This document shows, in pieces, positions 31,463 through 40,394 of a DNA stretch of 64,000 bases (its first letter is position 1; the number at the start of each line of letters is the position of its first letter). Under the pieces are notes generated by a model. It did not search any database, was not told the origin of the DNA, and saw only the letters and a program-made list of their open reading frames with translations. Source of the stretch: Pseudomonadota bacterium (lineage in GTDB: Bacteria; Pseudomonadota; Alphaproteobacteria; Rhizobiales; Xanthobacteraceae); assembly GCA_018242205.1 (NCBI GenBank), contig JAFECJ010000012.1, forward strand, positions 1 through 64,000, read 5' to 3'. The position numbers were made by a program, and so were the translations under genes.

Positions 31463-32155
31463 ATGACCGAATCCGCTCAATCCAAAGCCCGGACCCATGC
31501 CAAGAAACGTCTCGCCATGGTGCTGGCGGGTGGCGTCGCCGGGGTGGCCGTCGGGCTGGCGGGGGTATACGTGATCACCACCTTGATAGGCAATAAAGGC
31601 GCTTCCGGCGCCAATGCCGCCTGCCGACCGGCGGTGGAGCTCGCCAAAAAGGTCCAGCCCTATGCCCGCGGCGAGGTGGCGGCGGTTAACGTCGCCAAGG
31701 CGCCGCTCAAGGTGCCGGCGCTAGCGTTCCATGACGCGAGCGGCGCCACTAAGACTCTGGACGATTTCCGCGGCCGCACCGTCCTGCTCAATCTGTGGGC
31801 CACCTGGTGCGTGCCGTGCCGCAAGGAAATGCCGACTCTCGACGCGCTGGAGCAGAAGCGTGGCAACGCGGACTTCCAGGTAGTGGCGGTCAATATCGAC
31901 ACCCGCGACCCGGACAAACCAAAGGCCTTCCTGAAGGAGATCGGGATCAGCAAGCTCGCCTATTATGCCGATCCCGACGCCAAGGCATTCCAGGAGCTCA
32001 AGGCCATCGGCCGCGCCTTCGGCATGCCGACCACGATGCTGGTCGATCCGAACGGCTGCGAGATCGGCACCATCGCCGGGCCGGCGGAATGGGCGAGCGA
32101 TGACGCCCTCAAATTGATCGATGCGGCGGTCGCAGGCGCCAAGACGGGCGGCTAG
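31463..32155 (+). CDS. tlpA: TlpA-like thiol:disulfide oxidoreductase
   Basis: 230 residues. A membrane anchor (about 17-42) tethers a periplasmic thioredoxin fold with active site [14 protein letters not shown] and the cis-Pro loop [11 protein letters not shown] further Cys pair (NAACRP near 55; NGCEIG near 198) matches TlpA proteins, which reduce copper-binding partners and help build aa3 cytochrome oxidase in Bradyrhizobium. The Sco-type protein at 40345-40944 is a possible partner pathway in the same window. Confidence 0.92.
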   Translation: MTESAQSKARTHAKKRLAMVLAGGVAGVAVGLAGVYVITTLIGNKGASGANAACRPAVELAKKVQPYARGEVAAVNVAKAPLKVPALAFHDASGATKTLDDFRGRTVLLNLWATWCVPCRKEMPTLDALEQKRGNADFQVVAVNIDTRDPDKPKAFLKEIGISKLAYYADPDAKAFQELKAIGRAFGMPTTMLVDPNGCEIGTIAGPAEWASDDALKLIDAAVAGAKTGG

Positions 32156-32167
32156 CGCCTCGGCGCC

Positions 32168-32500
32168 TCAGGCGGCGATATTGACTGAGCCGCCGTTCGT
32201 GACCGTGGAAGTCGAATTGTAGGCCTTCTGCGTCGCTACCAGGGTCGCCTGGGCATCCGCCAACCGCTTGTCGCGCACGGCATTGGCCGACTTGATTTGC
32301 GCGCTCAACCGCGCCACCGCCTGCTGGGCGGCGAGCTTGGCCATGCCCTGAACCTGGGTCGCGGAGGCGCTGGCAAACAGGTCGCTGGCGGCGCTGAGGC
32401 CGGCCTGCATCGAACTCGCATAGTTCGACAGGCGCGTACGATGCGCCGTGATGTTCTGATAGGCGCTTCGCTGGGAATTCCAGCCAAATCCAATCTGCAT
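32168..32500 (-). CDS. small Ala/Gln-rich hypothetical protein
   Basis: 110 residues, predicted almost all helical, with heptad-like spacing (SASATQVQGMAKLAAQQAVA; IKSANAVRDKRLADAQATLV) and no signal peptide or membrane segment. I do not recognise a family. A coiled-coil assembly or export-chaperone-like role would fit the composition but is not supported otherwise. Convergent with tlpA, stops 12 bp apart. Codon use is like its neighbours, so it is probably a real gene. Confidence 0.65.
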   Translation of the reverse strand: MQIGFGWNSQRSAYQNITAHRTRLSNYASSMQAGLSAASDLFASASATQVQGMAKLAAQQAVARLSAQIKSANAVRDKRLADAQATLVATQKAYNSTSTVTNGGSVNIAA

Positions 32501-32606
32501 CGCTATCGCCCTCGCGACGAATGGTGCGAGGCCAAGGTTACCTATTCCTTAGCAAATCGGCCGGCCGGCCTGCGCCCACTTGACGCACCCCCGCGCGCGT
32601 CTATAC

Positions 32607-32622
32607 TTAACCATATGGTTTA
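32607..32622 (+). promoter_or_regulatory. palindromic operator over the ArsR-type regulator start
   Basis: TTAACCATATGGTTTA centres on a perfect 12-bp palindrome (AACCATATGGTT) that contains the ATG of the regulator gene (32615). The position suits autorepression. Confidence 0.5.
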
Positions 32623-33040
32623 CTATTTATCCGCCGCGCTCGACCGCACTTTCGCCGCCCTCGCCGACCCGACGCGCCGCGCGCTGCTGGCGCGCCTGAG
32701 CGAGAGCGAGGCCGTCAGCGTCAGCGATCTCGCCAAACCGTTCGCGATGTCGCTACCGGCGATCATGAAGCATCTCGACGTGCTGAAGGACGCCGGCCTC
32801 GTCACCCGCGAGAAGAGCGGCCGCATCGTGTCGTGCCGGCTCAACGCCGAGCCGATGCACGACGCCAATGAATGGCTCAATCGCTACCAGCGCTTCTGGA
32901 GCGACGGCCTCGACCGACTTGAAGCCTTATTGGAGGAAGATTCATGGACACCGCCATCAGACCAAGCCTCACCATCAAACGCCGATTCAACGTCCCGGCC
33001 GAAAAAGTCTTCGCGGCCTGGACCGACCCGCAAAAAATGA
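32615..33040 (+). CDS. ArsR family transcriptional regulator
   Basis: 141 residues with a winged helix-turn-helix: TFAALADPTRRALLARLSES, then the recognition-helix segment SLPAIMKHLDVLKDAGLV and the wing KSGRIVSCRLN. There is no metal-binding ELCVCDL-type motif, so it belongs to the metal-independent ArsR group that accompanies AHSA1 genes. Its 3' end overlaps the next gene by 97 bp, so the last 30 or so residues (basic, Ser/Pro-rich) are an extension beyond the usual end and may be dispensable. Confidence 0.9.
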   Translation: MVYYLSAALDRTFAALADPTRRALLARLSESEAVSVSDLAKPFAMSLPAIMKHLDVLKDAGLVTREKSGRIVSCRLNAEPMHDANEWLNRYQRFWSDGLDRLEALLEEDSWTPPSDQASPSNADSTSRPKKSSRPGPTRKK

Positions 33041-33765
33041 TGCGTTGGATGGGGGCGCAAGGCGTCACCCATTGCGAGGCGGAGAACGATCTGCGCGTCG
33101 GCGGCCGCTATCACATCCGAATGCTGATGGGCGACGATGAGCACAATGTCGGCGGTGTCTATCGCGAGATCGTGCCGAACGAAAAGGTGGTGTTCACCTG
33201 GGCGTGGCGATCGACGCCGGAACGCGAGTCGCTCGTCACCGTCACCGTGAGGCCCGACGGCGCCGGCTGCCTGATGACGCTGCTGCACGAGCAGTTCTTC
33301 GACGAGGATGCGCGCGACCGGCACAACAAGGGCTGGACCGGCACGCTGCTCCGGCTCGAGACCTTCCTGCACACCGATGGCTTGGAGAAGCCGCACGGCA
33401 AGTTCGTCTGGAACGAGCTCAACACCCGCGACGTCGAAGGCGCCAAACGCTTCCTCACCGCGACGCTGGGCTGGACCTTTGATGCGAGCCCGATGCCGAC
33501 CTTCACCTACTGGATCATCAGGAAAGGCGATGAGCGCATCGGCGGCATCTTCGACATGAATTCGAATGAGCTCTGCAAGGGCGCTCCCGAGCACTGGCTC
33601 ACCTATATCGCCGTCGATGACGTCGATGCGCGCCTCGAGGCCGCGCTCCAGGCGGGCGCCAAGGAAAGCCGCCCGCCGCAGGACATTCCCGGGGTCGGCC
33701 GCATGGCGGTGTTGCAGCAACCCGGCGGCGCGATGGTGGCGTGGCTAACGCCGAAACCCATGTAA
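32944..33765 (+). CDS. AHSA1 (SRPBCC)-VOC fusion protein
   Basis: 273 residues joining two families. Residues 1-140 are an AHSA1/START-like lipid-binding fold (IKRRFNVPAEKVFAAWTDPQ, DLRVGGRYHIRM, VVFTWAWRSTPERESLVTV). Residues about 148-273 are a glyoxalase/VOC domain (FVWNELNTRDVEGAKRFLTA, LTYIAVDDVDARLEAALQAG, MAVLQQPGGAMVAWL). They are often separate genes. The start overlaps the ArsR gene and an AGGAAGA-type site precedes it, so the two are coupled. Ligand unknown; detoxification or stress is a guess from the neighbouring GST. Confidence 0.88.
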   Translation: MDTAIRPSLTIKRRFNVPAEKVFAAWTDPQKMMRWMGAQGVTHCEAENDLRVGGRYHIRMLMGDDEHNVGGVYREIVPNEKVVFTWAWRSTPERESLVTVTVRPDGAGCLMTLLHEQFFDEDARDRHNKGWTGTLLRLETFLHTDGLEKPHGKFVWNELNTRDVEGAKRFLTATLGWTFDASPMPTFTYWIIRKGDERIGGIFDMNSNELCKGAPEHWLTYIAVDDVDARLEAALQAGAKESRPPQDIPGVGRMAVLQQPGGAMVAWLTPKPM

Positions 33766-33777
33766 ATGAGGACAGAC

Positions 33778-34416
33778 ATGATGATGCTTTACGGATTTCC
33801 GCCTTCGCCGCGCACCTGGGTGGCGCGTGCCGTCGCGGCCCAACTCGGTATTCCGCTTGAGTTCGAAATCATCGACCTGTCCAAGGGTCAACAGCAGGCG
33901 CCGGACTATCGCGCTATCAATCCCACCGGCCGGACGCCGACGCTGGTCGACGGTGACTTTAAGCTCTGGGAAACGACGGCGATCATGCACTATCTCGCCG
34001 GCCAGAGACCCAACACGCTGTGGCCGGACGATGTGCGCAGCCGCGCCGACATCGTACGCTGGCAGAGCTGGACGCTGGCGCACTGGGAGAAAGAGTCCTG
34101 TGTCCCCTTGGTGTTCGAGCGCCTAGTCAAGCCGATCCTCGGCGCCGGCCCGCCGGACGAAGCCGCCATCGCGCGGGGACTCACGAGCTTCGCCCGCGAC
34201 GCCAAGGTGCTGGAGGCACATCTCGCCAGCCGGCCTTACCTCGTCGGCAACGCGCTCACACTCGCCGATTTCTCGGTTGCCGGGCCGTTGGTCTACTTCG
34301 AGCGCGCAGGCATTCCGCTCGCCGATTATCCGAAACTGCACGAATGGTTCGGCCGCGTCACATCGCTGCCGTGCTGGAAGGAGACCGCGCCCCAAGCGCC
34401 TGCAGCGGCGGCGTGA
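33778..34416 (+). CDS. glutathione S-transferase family protein
   Basis: About 212 residues. The N-terminal thioredoxin fold shows LYGFPPSPRTWVARAVAAQL, the cis-Pro loop GRTPTLVDGDFKLWETTAI and the SNAIL-like WET motif; the C-terminal helical domain has the N-capping NALTLADFSVAGP. It conjugates or isomerises with glutathione; substrate unknown. ATG 33778 is chosen because GAGG lies 6 bp upstream; ATG 33766, directly after the previous stop, is the alternative. Third gene of the ArsR-AHSA1-GST run. Confidence 0.92.
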   Translation: MMMLYGFPPSPRTWVARAVAAQLGIPLEFEIIDLSKGQQQAPDYRAINPTGRTPTLVDGDFKLWETTAIMHYLAGQRPNTLWPDDVRSRADIVRWQSWTLAHWEKESCVPLVFERLVKPILGAGPPDEAAIARGLTSFARDAKVLEAHLASRPYLVGNALTLADFSVAGPLVYFERAGIPLADYPKLHEWFGRVTSLPCWKETAPQAPAAAA

Positions 34417-34424
34417 GGCTTCGC

Positions 34425-34539
34425 GCTCATCCTGAGGAACACTCCGAAGGAGCGCGTCTCGAAGGATGGGGCCCCTGACAAGGCCCATGGTTCGAGACGC
34501 CCGCCTCGCTGTCGCGCGGCGGGCTCCTCACCATGAGGC
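34425..34539. repeat. interspersed palindromic repeat (CTCATCCTGAGGA / CTCACCATGAGG family)
   Basis: Opens GCTCATCCTGAGGA, contains GCGTCTCGAAGGATGGGG and CCATGGTTCGAGACGC, and closes GGGCTCCTCACCATGAGGCC. This element is very common in Bradyrhizobiaceae genomes. It lies between the convergent GST and hbd genes and may act as a two-way terminator. Confidence 0.7.
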
Positions 34540-34542
34540 CGC

Positions 34543-35424
34543 TCAGCGCGTCGGGACGGGCTTGTCGCCGCGATAGTCGTAGAAGCCACGCTGCGTCTTG
34601 CGACCGAGCCAGCCGGCTTCGACATATTTCACCAGGAGCGGACACGGGCGATACTTGGAATCCGCCAGGCCTTCGTGCAGCACCTGCATGACCGAGAGGC
34701 AGGTGTCGAGGCCGATGAAGTCGGCCAATTCGAGCGGCCCCATCGGATGGTGCGCGCCAAGCCGCATCGCGGTGTCGATCGCTTCAACGTTGCCGACGCC
34801 TTCATACAGCGTGTAGATCGCCTCATTGATCATCGGCAGCAAGATACGATTGACGATAAACGCCGGGAAGTCTTCCGACACTGCGATGGTCTTGTGCAGC
34901 GTGCGGACGAAAGCCTTCGAGGTCTCGAAGGTGGCGTCGTCAGTAGCAATGCCGCGGATGACCTCGACCAGCTCCATCAGCGGTACCGGATTCATGAAGT
35001 GAATACCGATGAAGCGCTCGGGACGATCGGTCGACGCGGCGAGCCGCGTGATCGAGATCGACGAGGTATTGGTGGCGACGATCGCATCCGGCCGCAAGGA
35101 TGGGCACAGATCGGCGAATATCTTGCGCTTGGCTTCTTCTTTTTCGATCGCGGTTTCGATGACGAGATCGCAAGCACCGAGATCGTCGTATTTCTCGGCG
35201 ACGCCGATACGCGCCAGCGCCGCCTTGCGTTCGTCTTCGGTAATGGTCTTCTTGGAGACCTGCTTGGCCATGTTGCCGTTGATCGTGGCCATGCCGGCCT
35301 TGATGCGATCGGCCGAGATGTCGTTGAGCTTCACGTCATAGCCGGCCAGCGCGCAGACATGGGCGATGCCATTGCCCATCTGACCTGCGCCGATTACCCC
35401 GACAGTTTTTATAGTGGCGGCCAT
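34543..35424 (-). CDS. hbdA: 3-hydroxybutyryl-CoA dehydrogenase
   Basis: 293 residues; NAD(P)-linked oxidation/reduction of 3-hydroxybutyryl-CoA in butyrate or PHB metabolism. The Rossmann loop is GVIGAGQMGNGIAHVCALAG, the catalytic His-containing segment FIGIHFMNPVPLMELVEV, and the C-terminal helical domain has GPLELADFIGLD. The start at 35424 is preferred (MAATIKTVGVIG); the frame opens 7 codons earlier. Last gene of the etf cluster, about 110 bp after etfA. Confidence 0.93.
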   Translation of the reverse strand: MAATIKTVGVIGAGQMGNGIAHVCALAGYDVKLNDISADRIKAGMATINGNMAKQVSKKTITEDERKAALARIGVAEKYDDLGACDLVIETAIEKEEAKRKIFADLCPSLRPDAIVATNTSSISITRLAASTDRPERFIGIHFMNPVPLMELVEVIRGIATDDATFETSKAFVRTLHKTIAVSEDFPAFIVNRILLPMINEAIYTLYEGVGNVEAIDTAMRLGAHHPMGPLELADFIGLDTCLSVMQVLHEGLADSKYRPCPLLVKYVEAGWLGRKTQRGFYDYRGDKPVPTR

Positions 35425-35535
35425 TTCTGATCCGATATGTTCCATGCCCGGTGAGGCAATCCCCCGTCCGAACCCCGTTTCTACGACGAACTGCGGAATG
35501 ACGCCACAGACGCGATGAACCGGCGTTGAACGGCC

Positions 35536-36480
35536 TCAGCGGCCAACCTTGCCCAATTCCTCGGCCAATTCCGGCAGCACCTGATAGAGATCGGCGACAA
35601 GCCCATAGTCGGCCACCTGGAAGATCGGGGCTTCTTCGTCCTTGTTGATCGCGACGATGACCTTGGAATCCTTCATGCCGGCGAGATGCTGGATCGCGCC
35701 GGAAATGCCGACGGCGATGTATAGCTCCGGCGCCACAACCTTGCCGGTCTGACCGACTTGCCAGTCGTTCGGCGCATAGCCGGCATCGACCGCGGCGCGC
35801 GAGGCGCCCATGGCGGCGCCCAGCTTGTCGGCCACCGGCTCGATATACTTGGTGAAGTTCTCGCGGTTCTGCATGGCGCGACCGCCGGAGATGATGATCT
35901 TGGCCGAGGTGAGTTCGGGACGATCCGACTTCGACAGCTCCTCGCCGACGAAGGACGAGAGGCCCGGATCGTTGGCCGCCGCCACGGCCTCGACCGGAGC
36001 CGAACCGCCCTCACCCGCTGCCTGGAAAGTCGAGGTGCGAACGGTGATGACCTTTTTTGCGTCGGTCGACTTCACGGTCTGGATGGCATTGCCGGCATAG
36101 ATCGGCCGCTCGAACGTGTCGGGCGCGACGACCTTCATGATCTCGGAGATCTGCATGACGTCGAGCAGCGCCGCGACGCGCGGCATGACGTTCTTGCCCG
36201 AGGTGGTCGCCGGCGCGACGAAGGCATCGTAGGAACCGGCGAGCGAGACGATGAGCGCGGCCAGCGGCTCAGCCAACTGGTGCTCGTAAGCGGCCGCGTC
36301 GGCGATCAGCACCTTGGCGACGCCGTCGAGCTTGGCGGCGGCATCGGCCGCGGCCTTGCAATCCTTGCCGGCAACGAGGACATGGACGTCGCCGCCCAAA
36401 GCCTTGGCGGCGGTGAGCGCCTTGTTGGTGGCGTCCTTGATCGACTTGTTGTCGTGCTCGGCGAGAAGAAGCGTGGTCAT
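35536..36480 (-). CDS. etfA: electron transfer flavoprotein, alpha subunit
   Basis: 314 residues; binds the FAD of ETF, which takes electrons from acyl-CoA dehydrogenases to ETF-ubiquinone oxidoreductase. The C-terminal FAD domain is intact: SGGRAMQ, then [27 protein letters not shown], and [20 protein letters not shown]. The ATG lies 2 bp after the etfB stop, so the subunits are coupled for equal amounts. Confidence 0.97.
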   Translation of the reverse strand: MTTLLLAEHDNKSIKDATNKALTAAKALGGDVHVLVAGKDCKAAADAAAKLDGVAKVLIADAAAYEHQLAEPLAALIVSLAGSYDAFVAPATTSGKNVMPRVAALLDVMQISEIMKVVAPDTFERPIYAGNAIQTVKSTDAKKVITVRTSTFQAAGEGGSAPVEAVAAANDPGLSSFVGEELSKSDRPELTSAKIIISGGRAMQNRENFTKYIEPVADKLGAAMGASRAAVDAGYAPNDWQVGQTGKVVAPELYIAVGISGAIQHLAGMKDSKVIVAINKDEEAPIFQVADYGLVADLYQVLPELAEELGKVGR

Positions 36481-36482
36481 GA

Positions 36483-37232
36483 TCAGATTACTCCCGCTTC
36501 GTTCTTCAGCTTGGCTACGAGTTCGGCAACCGAGCCGACCTTGACGCCGGCCTTGCGGCCCGACGGCTCGGAGGTCTTGATCACTTCAAGCCGCGGCTTG
36601 GTATCGACACCGTAGTCGGCGGCGGTCTTCTCGTCGATCGGCTTCTTCTTCGCCTTCATGATGTTCGGCAGCGAAGCGTAGCGCGGCTCGTTAAGGCGGA
36701 GATCGGTGGTGACGATCGCCGGCGCTTTCAGCTTCACGGTCTGCAAGCCGCCGTCGACTTCGCGCGTCACCGCAATGCTGTCGCCGTCGATGGCGAGCTT
36801 CGAGGCGAAGGTGCCCTGCGCCCAGCCGAGCAGCGCGGCCAGCATCTGACCGGTCTGGTTGCTATCGTCGTCGATCGCCTGCTTGCCGAGGATCACGAGA
36901 CCCGGCTGTTCGGCTTCAACGATGCCCTTGAGGATCTTGGCGACGGCAAGCGGTTCGACCGCGCCGTCGACCTTCACCAGGATGCCGCGGTCGGCACCCA
37001 TGGCCAGCGCGGTGCGGATGGTTTCCGAGGCCTGTTGCGGCCCGATCGACACCGCGACGATTTCGGTCGCCTTGCCGGCTTCCTTCAGGCGGATCGCCTC
37101 TTCGACGGCAATTTCGTCGAAGGGATTCATCGACATCTTGATATTGGCGAGCTCAACGCCCGAGCCATCCGCTTTGACGCGAATTTTGACGTTGTAATCG
37201 ACGACCCGTTTCACGGGCACCAAAATCTTCAT
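36483..37232 (-). CDS. etfB: electron transfer flavoprotein, beta subunit
   Basis: 249 residues; the ETF subunit that binds AMP and docks the dehydrogenases. It starts [19 protein letters not shown] and carries the ETF-beta signature [20 protein letters not shown], with the recognition-loop sequence ahead of it. The start at 37232 is preferred over one 18 codons upstream, since orthologues begin MKILVPVKR. Forms the functional pair with etfA. Confidence 0.97.
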   Translation of the reverse strand: MKILVPVKRVVDYNVKIRVKADGSGVELANIKMSMNPFDEIAVEEAIRLKEAGKATEIVAVSIGPQQASETIRTALAMGADRGILVKVDGAVEPLAVAKILKGIVEAEQPGLVILGKQAIDDDSNQTGQMLAALLGWAQGTFASKLAIDGDSIAVTREVDGGLQTVKLKAPAIVTTDLRLNEPRYASLPNIMKAKKKPIDEKTAADYGVDTKPRLEVIKTSEPSGRKAGVKVGSVAELVAKLKNEAGVI

Positions 37233-37369
37233 AATGCTATTCCCATCGGGCTTTTCGGGAAACGGCCGGAACCTAAAGGCCGTCACGTTGGCATGTCAAC
37301 GCTTATGCTGCGTCGCACGCTGCGACATGGAGGTTTCTGCGGAGTTTTGCGCCATTTACAGGTGTATCT

Positions 37370-37942
37370 TCAGCGATTTTGCCCCGGCTGCCACAGCACA
37401 TCGCTGGCGCCTTTATCGTTGGCGTAACGGCCGGCCACAAAAAGATAATCCGACAGCCGATTGACGTATTTGAGCGACGGCGCCGACACGCCGTCCTGAT
37501 CAGTGTCACGCAACTCGACCATGATGCGCTCGGCGCGGCGGCAAACCGTGCGCGCCAGATGCAGATAGGCCGACGCCGCGCTGCCGCCCGGCAGGATGAA
37601 CGACTTGAGCGGGGCGAGCTCTGCGTTGAGCCGGTCGATCTCGGCCTCGAGCCAATCGACCTGGGCATCGGTGACGGTGAGCCGCGCGCCGCCTGGACCC
37701 TTCTCGGCCAGGCAGAGATCGGCTTCTACATCGAACAGGTCGTTCTGAATGCGGCCGAGGACCGCATCGAAAGCCTTGTCGGCGGCGGTATGCAAGCGCA
37801 CGAGGCCGATGACGGCGTTGGCTTCGTCCAGGGTGCCGTAGGCCTCGACCCGCAGATCGTATTTCTTGCGCCGCGCGCCGGAGCCGAGCGACGTCGTGCC
37901 GTCGTCGCCGGTACGCGTGTAGATGCGGTTGAGAACGACCAT
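37370..37942 (-). CDS. cob(I)alamin adenosyltransferase (PduO type)
   Basis: 190 residues; moves the 5'-deoxyadenosyl group of ATP to cob(I)alamin to make coenzyme B12. The N-terminal ATP motif TRTGDDGTTSLGSGARRKK, YGTLDEANAVIGLVR and the C-terminal CRRAERIMVELRD are all conserved PduO features. It is second in the cluster HIG1 protein-pduO-etfB-etfA-hbd. An AdoCbl enzyme such as methylmalonyl-CoA mutase would give the metabolic link, but none is in the window. Confidence 0.95.
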   Translation of the reverse strand: MVVLNRIYTRTGDDGTTSLGSGARRKKYDLRVEAYGTLDEANAVIGLVRLHTAADKAFDAVLGRIQNDLFDVEADLCLAEKGPGGARLTVTDAQVDWLEAEIDRLNAELAPLKSFILPGGSAASAYLHLARTVCRRAERIMVELRDTDQDGVSAPSLKYVNRLSDYLFVAGRYANDKGASDVLWQPGQNR

Positions 37943-37970
37943 CGAGACCCTCAGGCGCGGTCGCGCGCGA

Positions 37971-38165
37971 TCAGCCGCGCATGACCCAGATCGTGAACAT
38001 GATGACGACGATCGCCACGAATTGCAGCAGCACGCGCAACCGCATCAGGCTCTGCGAGCGGTTCGGCGAGCCGCCGCGCATCATATTCACCAGGCCGAGC
38101 ACGAGCACGACGCCCACCGCGAGGATCGCGGCCGGCACCAGATAATGGGAGAGGAAATCGGACAT
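37971..38165 (-). CDS. HIG1 domain (twin-transmembrane) protein
   Basis: 64 residues with two membrane helices (LVPAAILAVGVVLVLGLV and VLLQFVAIVVIMFTIWV). Between them lies QSLMRLRVLLQ, the Q-x3-R-x-R-x3-Q motif of HIG1 (hypoxia-induced gene 1) proteins, whose eukaryotic members bind cytochrome oxidase and respiratory supercomplexes. Alphaproteobacterial copies usually precede pduO and etf genes, as here, so a respiratory role is plausible. ATG 38165 is preferred over the longer frame. Confidence 0.88.
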   Translation of the reverse strand: MSDFLSHYLVPAAILAVGVVLVLGLVNMMRGGSPNRSQSLMRLRVLLQFVAIVVIMFTIWVMRG

Positions 38166-38294
38166 GGGGGGCCTATTAGCACCCCGGCCCGGTGCCGGCC
38201 AGCACAGCCCAGCCATGAGGTTTTGCGCTCCGGATTCGCCATTTGGTTGTATTTATGATTTGCTGGTTGTGGCGGCGCCAATCGGGTGGGGGCA

Positions 38295-40394
38295 ATGCGG
38301 CCTGGGGTGAGAATATCAAGGCGGCGGCAGCCGGAGCCGCCCGAGACGCGGCGCTTGTGGCGAACAGGCGGCACTCCCCGCCTTCCTGGACCGCCGAATT
38401 CCGCGCCCGACGCCGCGACGAACGCACACCCGAATGACGAAATCGGCGATCAATATCCCGAGCTCGACTGTGTCCGCCATCTCTTATCGCCGCGCCCGCT
38501 GGAATGGGCCGAGCAACGGGCGCAACGTCTCGGCATCGGCGCCGATCGAGTGCTTGTCAGCGCCGGGCTCCTGGACGACGAAACCTATGTGCGCGCCCTC
38601 GCCGCCAGCTTGGGCGTCGTTTTCGAGCCATTGGAGACGACGTTGCGGTCGCATTGCCCACTGTCCGATGAGGATCTGATCGGCAAGGCCGCATCCGGCC
38701 TTCTTCCGCTCGTGGCCGGCGCCGGCACGGCGATCGTTTTGGCCCCCCGCGGCACCGGCGCGCGGGGGCTGGTCCGCCTGATCGGTAACGATCCGGCCAA
38801 CGCCGCACGCTTTCGCTTGACGACGACAGAACGATTCAACGGCTTTCTCACGCGGATCGGCGGCAACGCCCTCTCGGCAGAATCGTCGAACGCGCTGAAG
38901 CGAACCTGGCCGGCGCAGTCCGCTGGCGCCCGTCGCGGCTTCAGCAAGGCGAGCGCCGCGGTCGGGGCGACGTTGCTCGCAGCAACGATCCTGGCGCCTG
39001 TCTTTGTGCTATCGGTCGTCGAATTGGTCTTGTCGACGGTCTTCCTGGCCTGGTTGGGCTTGCGGCTCGTCGGAGCGTTCCTCGGGCCGGCACCGCCGTC
39101 GAGGAGCCGGCCTTTGTCGGATCGCGACTTACCGGTCTACAGCGTGATCGCAGCGATTTACCGGGAGGCGACGTCGGTCGGCGGTCTGCTGGCCGCCTTC
39201 GAGCGGCTTGATTACCCGGCGGAGAAACTCGACGTCATCATCGCTGTCGAGGCCGACGACCGTGAAACCCGCAGGGCCCTGGCCGCAGTGAAAACGCGCC
39301 TTCCGTTCACAGTGATCAAGGTGCCGCCCAGCGGGCCGCGCACCAAACCTAAAGCGCTCAATGTCGCGCTGCCGTTTGCGCGCGGTACCTTCACGGTGAT
39401 CTACGACGCGGAAGACCGGCCCGATCCGGGGCAACTTCGCATGGTCCTGCGCAGGTTCCTCAGCGGCGGCCGAAACCTTGCCTGCGTTCAGGCCCGGCTG
39501 TGTATCGACAACACGGATGACGGCTGGCTGGCGCGCTATTTCACCGCCGAATATGCCAGCCAGTTCGACCTCTTCCTGCCGGGACTGGCGCGGATGCACA
39601 TCCCCTTGCCGCTCGGCGGATCGTCCAATCACTTTCACACTGCAACGTTGCGCAAAGTCGGCGCGTGGGACCCCTACAATGTCACCGAGGATGCCGATCT
39701 CGGGATGCGGTTGGCGCGTCGGGGTTTTCGCGCGGCGATGGTCGACTCGACGACATACGAGGAAGCGCCCGCGCGACTCGGCGCCTGGCTACGGCAGCGC
39801 ACGCGCTGGTTCAAAGGCTGGATGCAGACCTGGCTGGTCCATATGCGCGAGCCGCGACAGCTCTGGCGCGATCTCGGCCCGTGCGGTTTTATTGCCTTCA
39901 ATCTGATCGTGGGAGGGACTGCCTTGGCAGCGCTGGTGCACCCGGTCTTCGTCGCGACGCTGACCTACACCATCGCCTACAGCGACGTCTTGTGGACGGG
40001 CGACAGATTATCGCTCTTCCTTTTGGGTATGTTCCACGGCATCGCCGCGGTATGCGGTTATATGGGTTCGGCCTACCTTGGATGGCTGGGCCTCGCGCGG
40101 CGCGATCTGTCGTCGTCGGCCTGGGTCCTGCTGCTGACGCCGCTGCACTGGATGCTGCTATCAACGGCCGCATGGCGAGCCGTCTATCAGCTCTTCGCCG
40201 ATCCGTTCGCCTGGGAGAAGACCGAGCACGGCTTAGCCCTCACGTCACGACGGGCCCTGCGACTGGCTCGCGCTCTGACGGATCTCGAACGCGATCTGCA
40301 CGCCGCGCGTCAAGCGACTGCGCTGCCGATCATCCCTGAAGTCGCTAGAGATACTTCTTCAGTTCGGCGGCGGCCTCTTCGGGCGTCCGCTTGA
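38295..40394 (+). CDS. family 2 glycosyltransferase with MshEN-like N-terminal domain
   Basis: About 699 residues. The N-terminal part (about 50-200) resembles GspE/MshE N-domains (AQRLGIGADRVLVSAGLLDD, ETYVRALAASLGVVFEPLE), a fold that binds c-di-GMP in some proteins. Two membrane segments follow (about 220-260), then the GT-A catalytic domain: SVIAAIYREA, the metal-binding YDAEDRPDPGQL, catalytic TEDADLGMRLAR and the acceptor-site QRTRWFKGW. C-terminal membrane segments (about 540-640) would form a polymer channel as in cellulose-synthase-like enzymes. The product is unknown. The last 50 bp overlap the convergent sco gene. Start is ATG 38295 (GTG 38286 is possible). Confidence 0.88.
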   Translation: MRPGVRISRRRQPEPPETRRLWRTGGTPRLPGPPNSAPDAATNAHPNDEIGDQYPELDCVRHLLSPRPLEWAEQRAQRLGIGADRVLVSAGLLDDETYVRALAASLGVVFEPLETTLRSHCPLSDEDLIGKAASGLLPLVAGAGTAIVLAPRGTGARGLVRLIGNDPANAARFRLTTTERFNGFLTRIGGNALSAESSNALKRTWPAQSAGARRGFSKASAAVGATLLAATILAPVFVLSVVELVLSTVFLAWLGLRLVGAFLGPAPPSRSRPLSDRDLPVYSVIAAIYREATSVGGLLAAFERLDYPAEKLDVIIAVEADDRETRRALAAVKTRLPFTVIKVPPSGPRTKPKALNVALPFARGTFTVIYDAEDRPDPGQLRMVLRRFLSGGRNLACVQARLCIDNTDDGWLARYFTAEYASQFDLFLPGLARMHIPLPLGGSSNHFHTATLRKVGAWDPYNVTEDADLGMRLARRGFRAAMVDSTTYEEAPARLGAWLRQRTRWFKGWMQTWLVHMREPRQLWRDLGPCGFIAFNLIVGGTALAALVHPVFVATLTYTIAYSDVLWTGDRLSLFLLGMFHGIAAVCGYMGSAYLGWLGLARRDLSSSAWVLLLTPLHWMLLSTAAWRAVYQLFADPFAWEKTEHGLALTSRRALRLARALTDLERDLHAARQATALPIIPEVARDTSSVRRRPLRASA

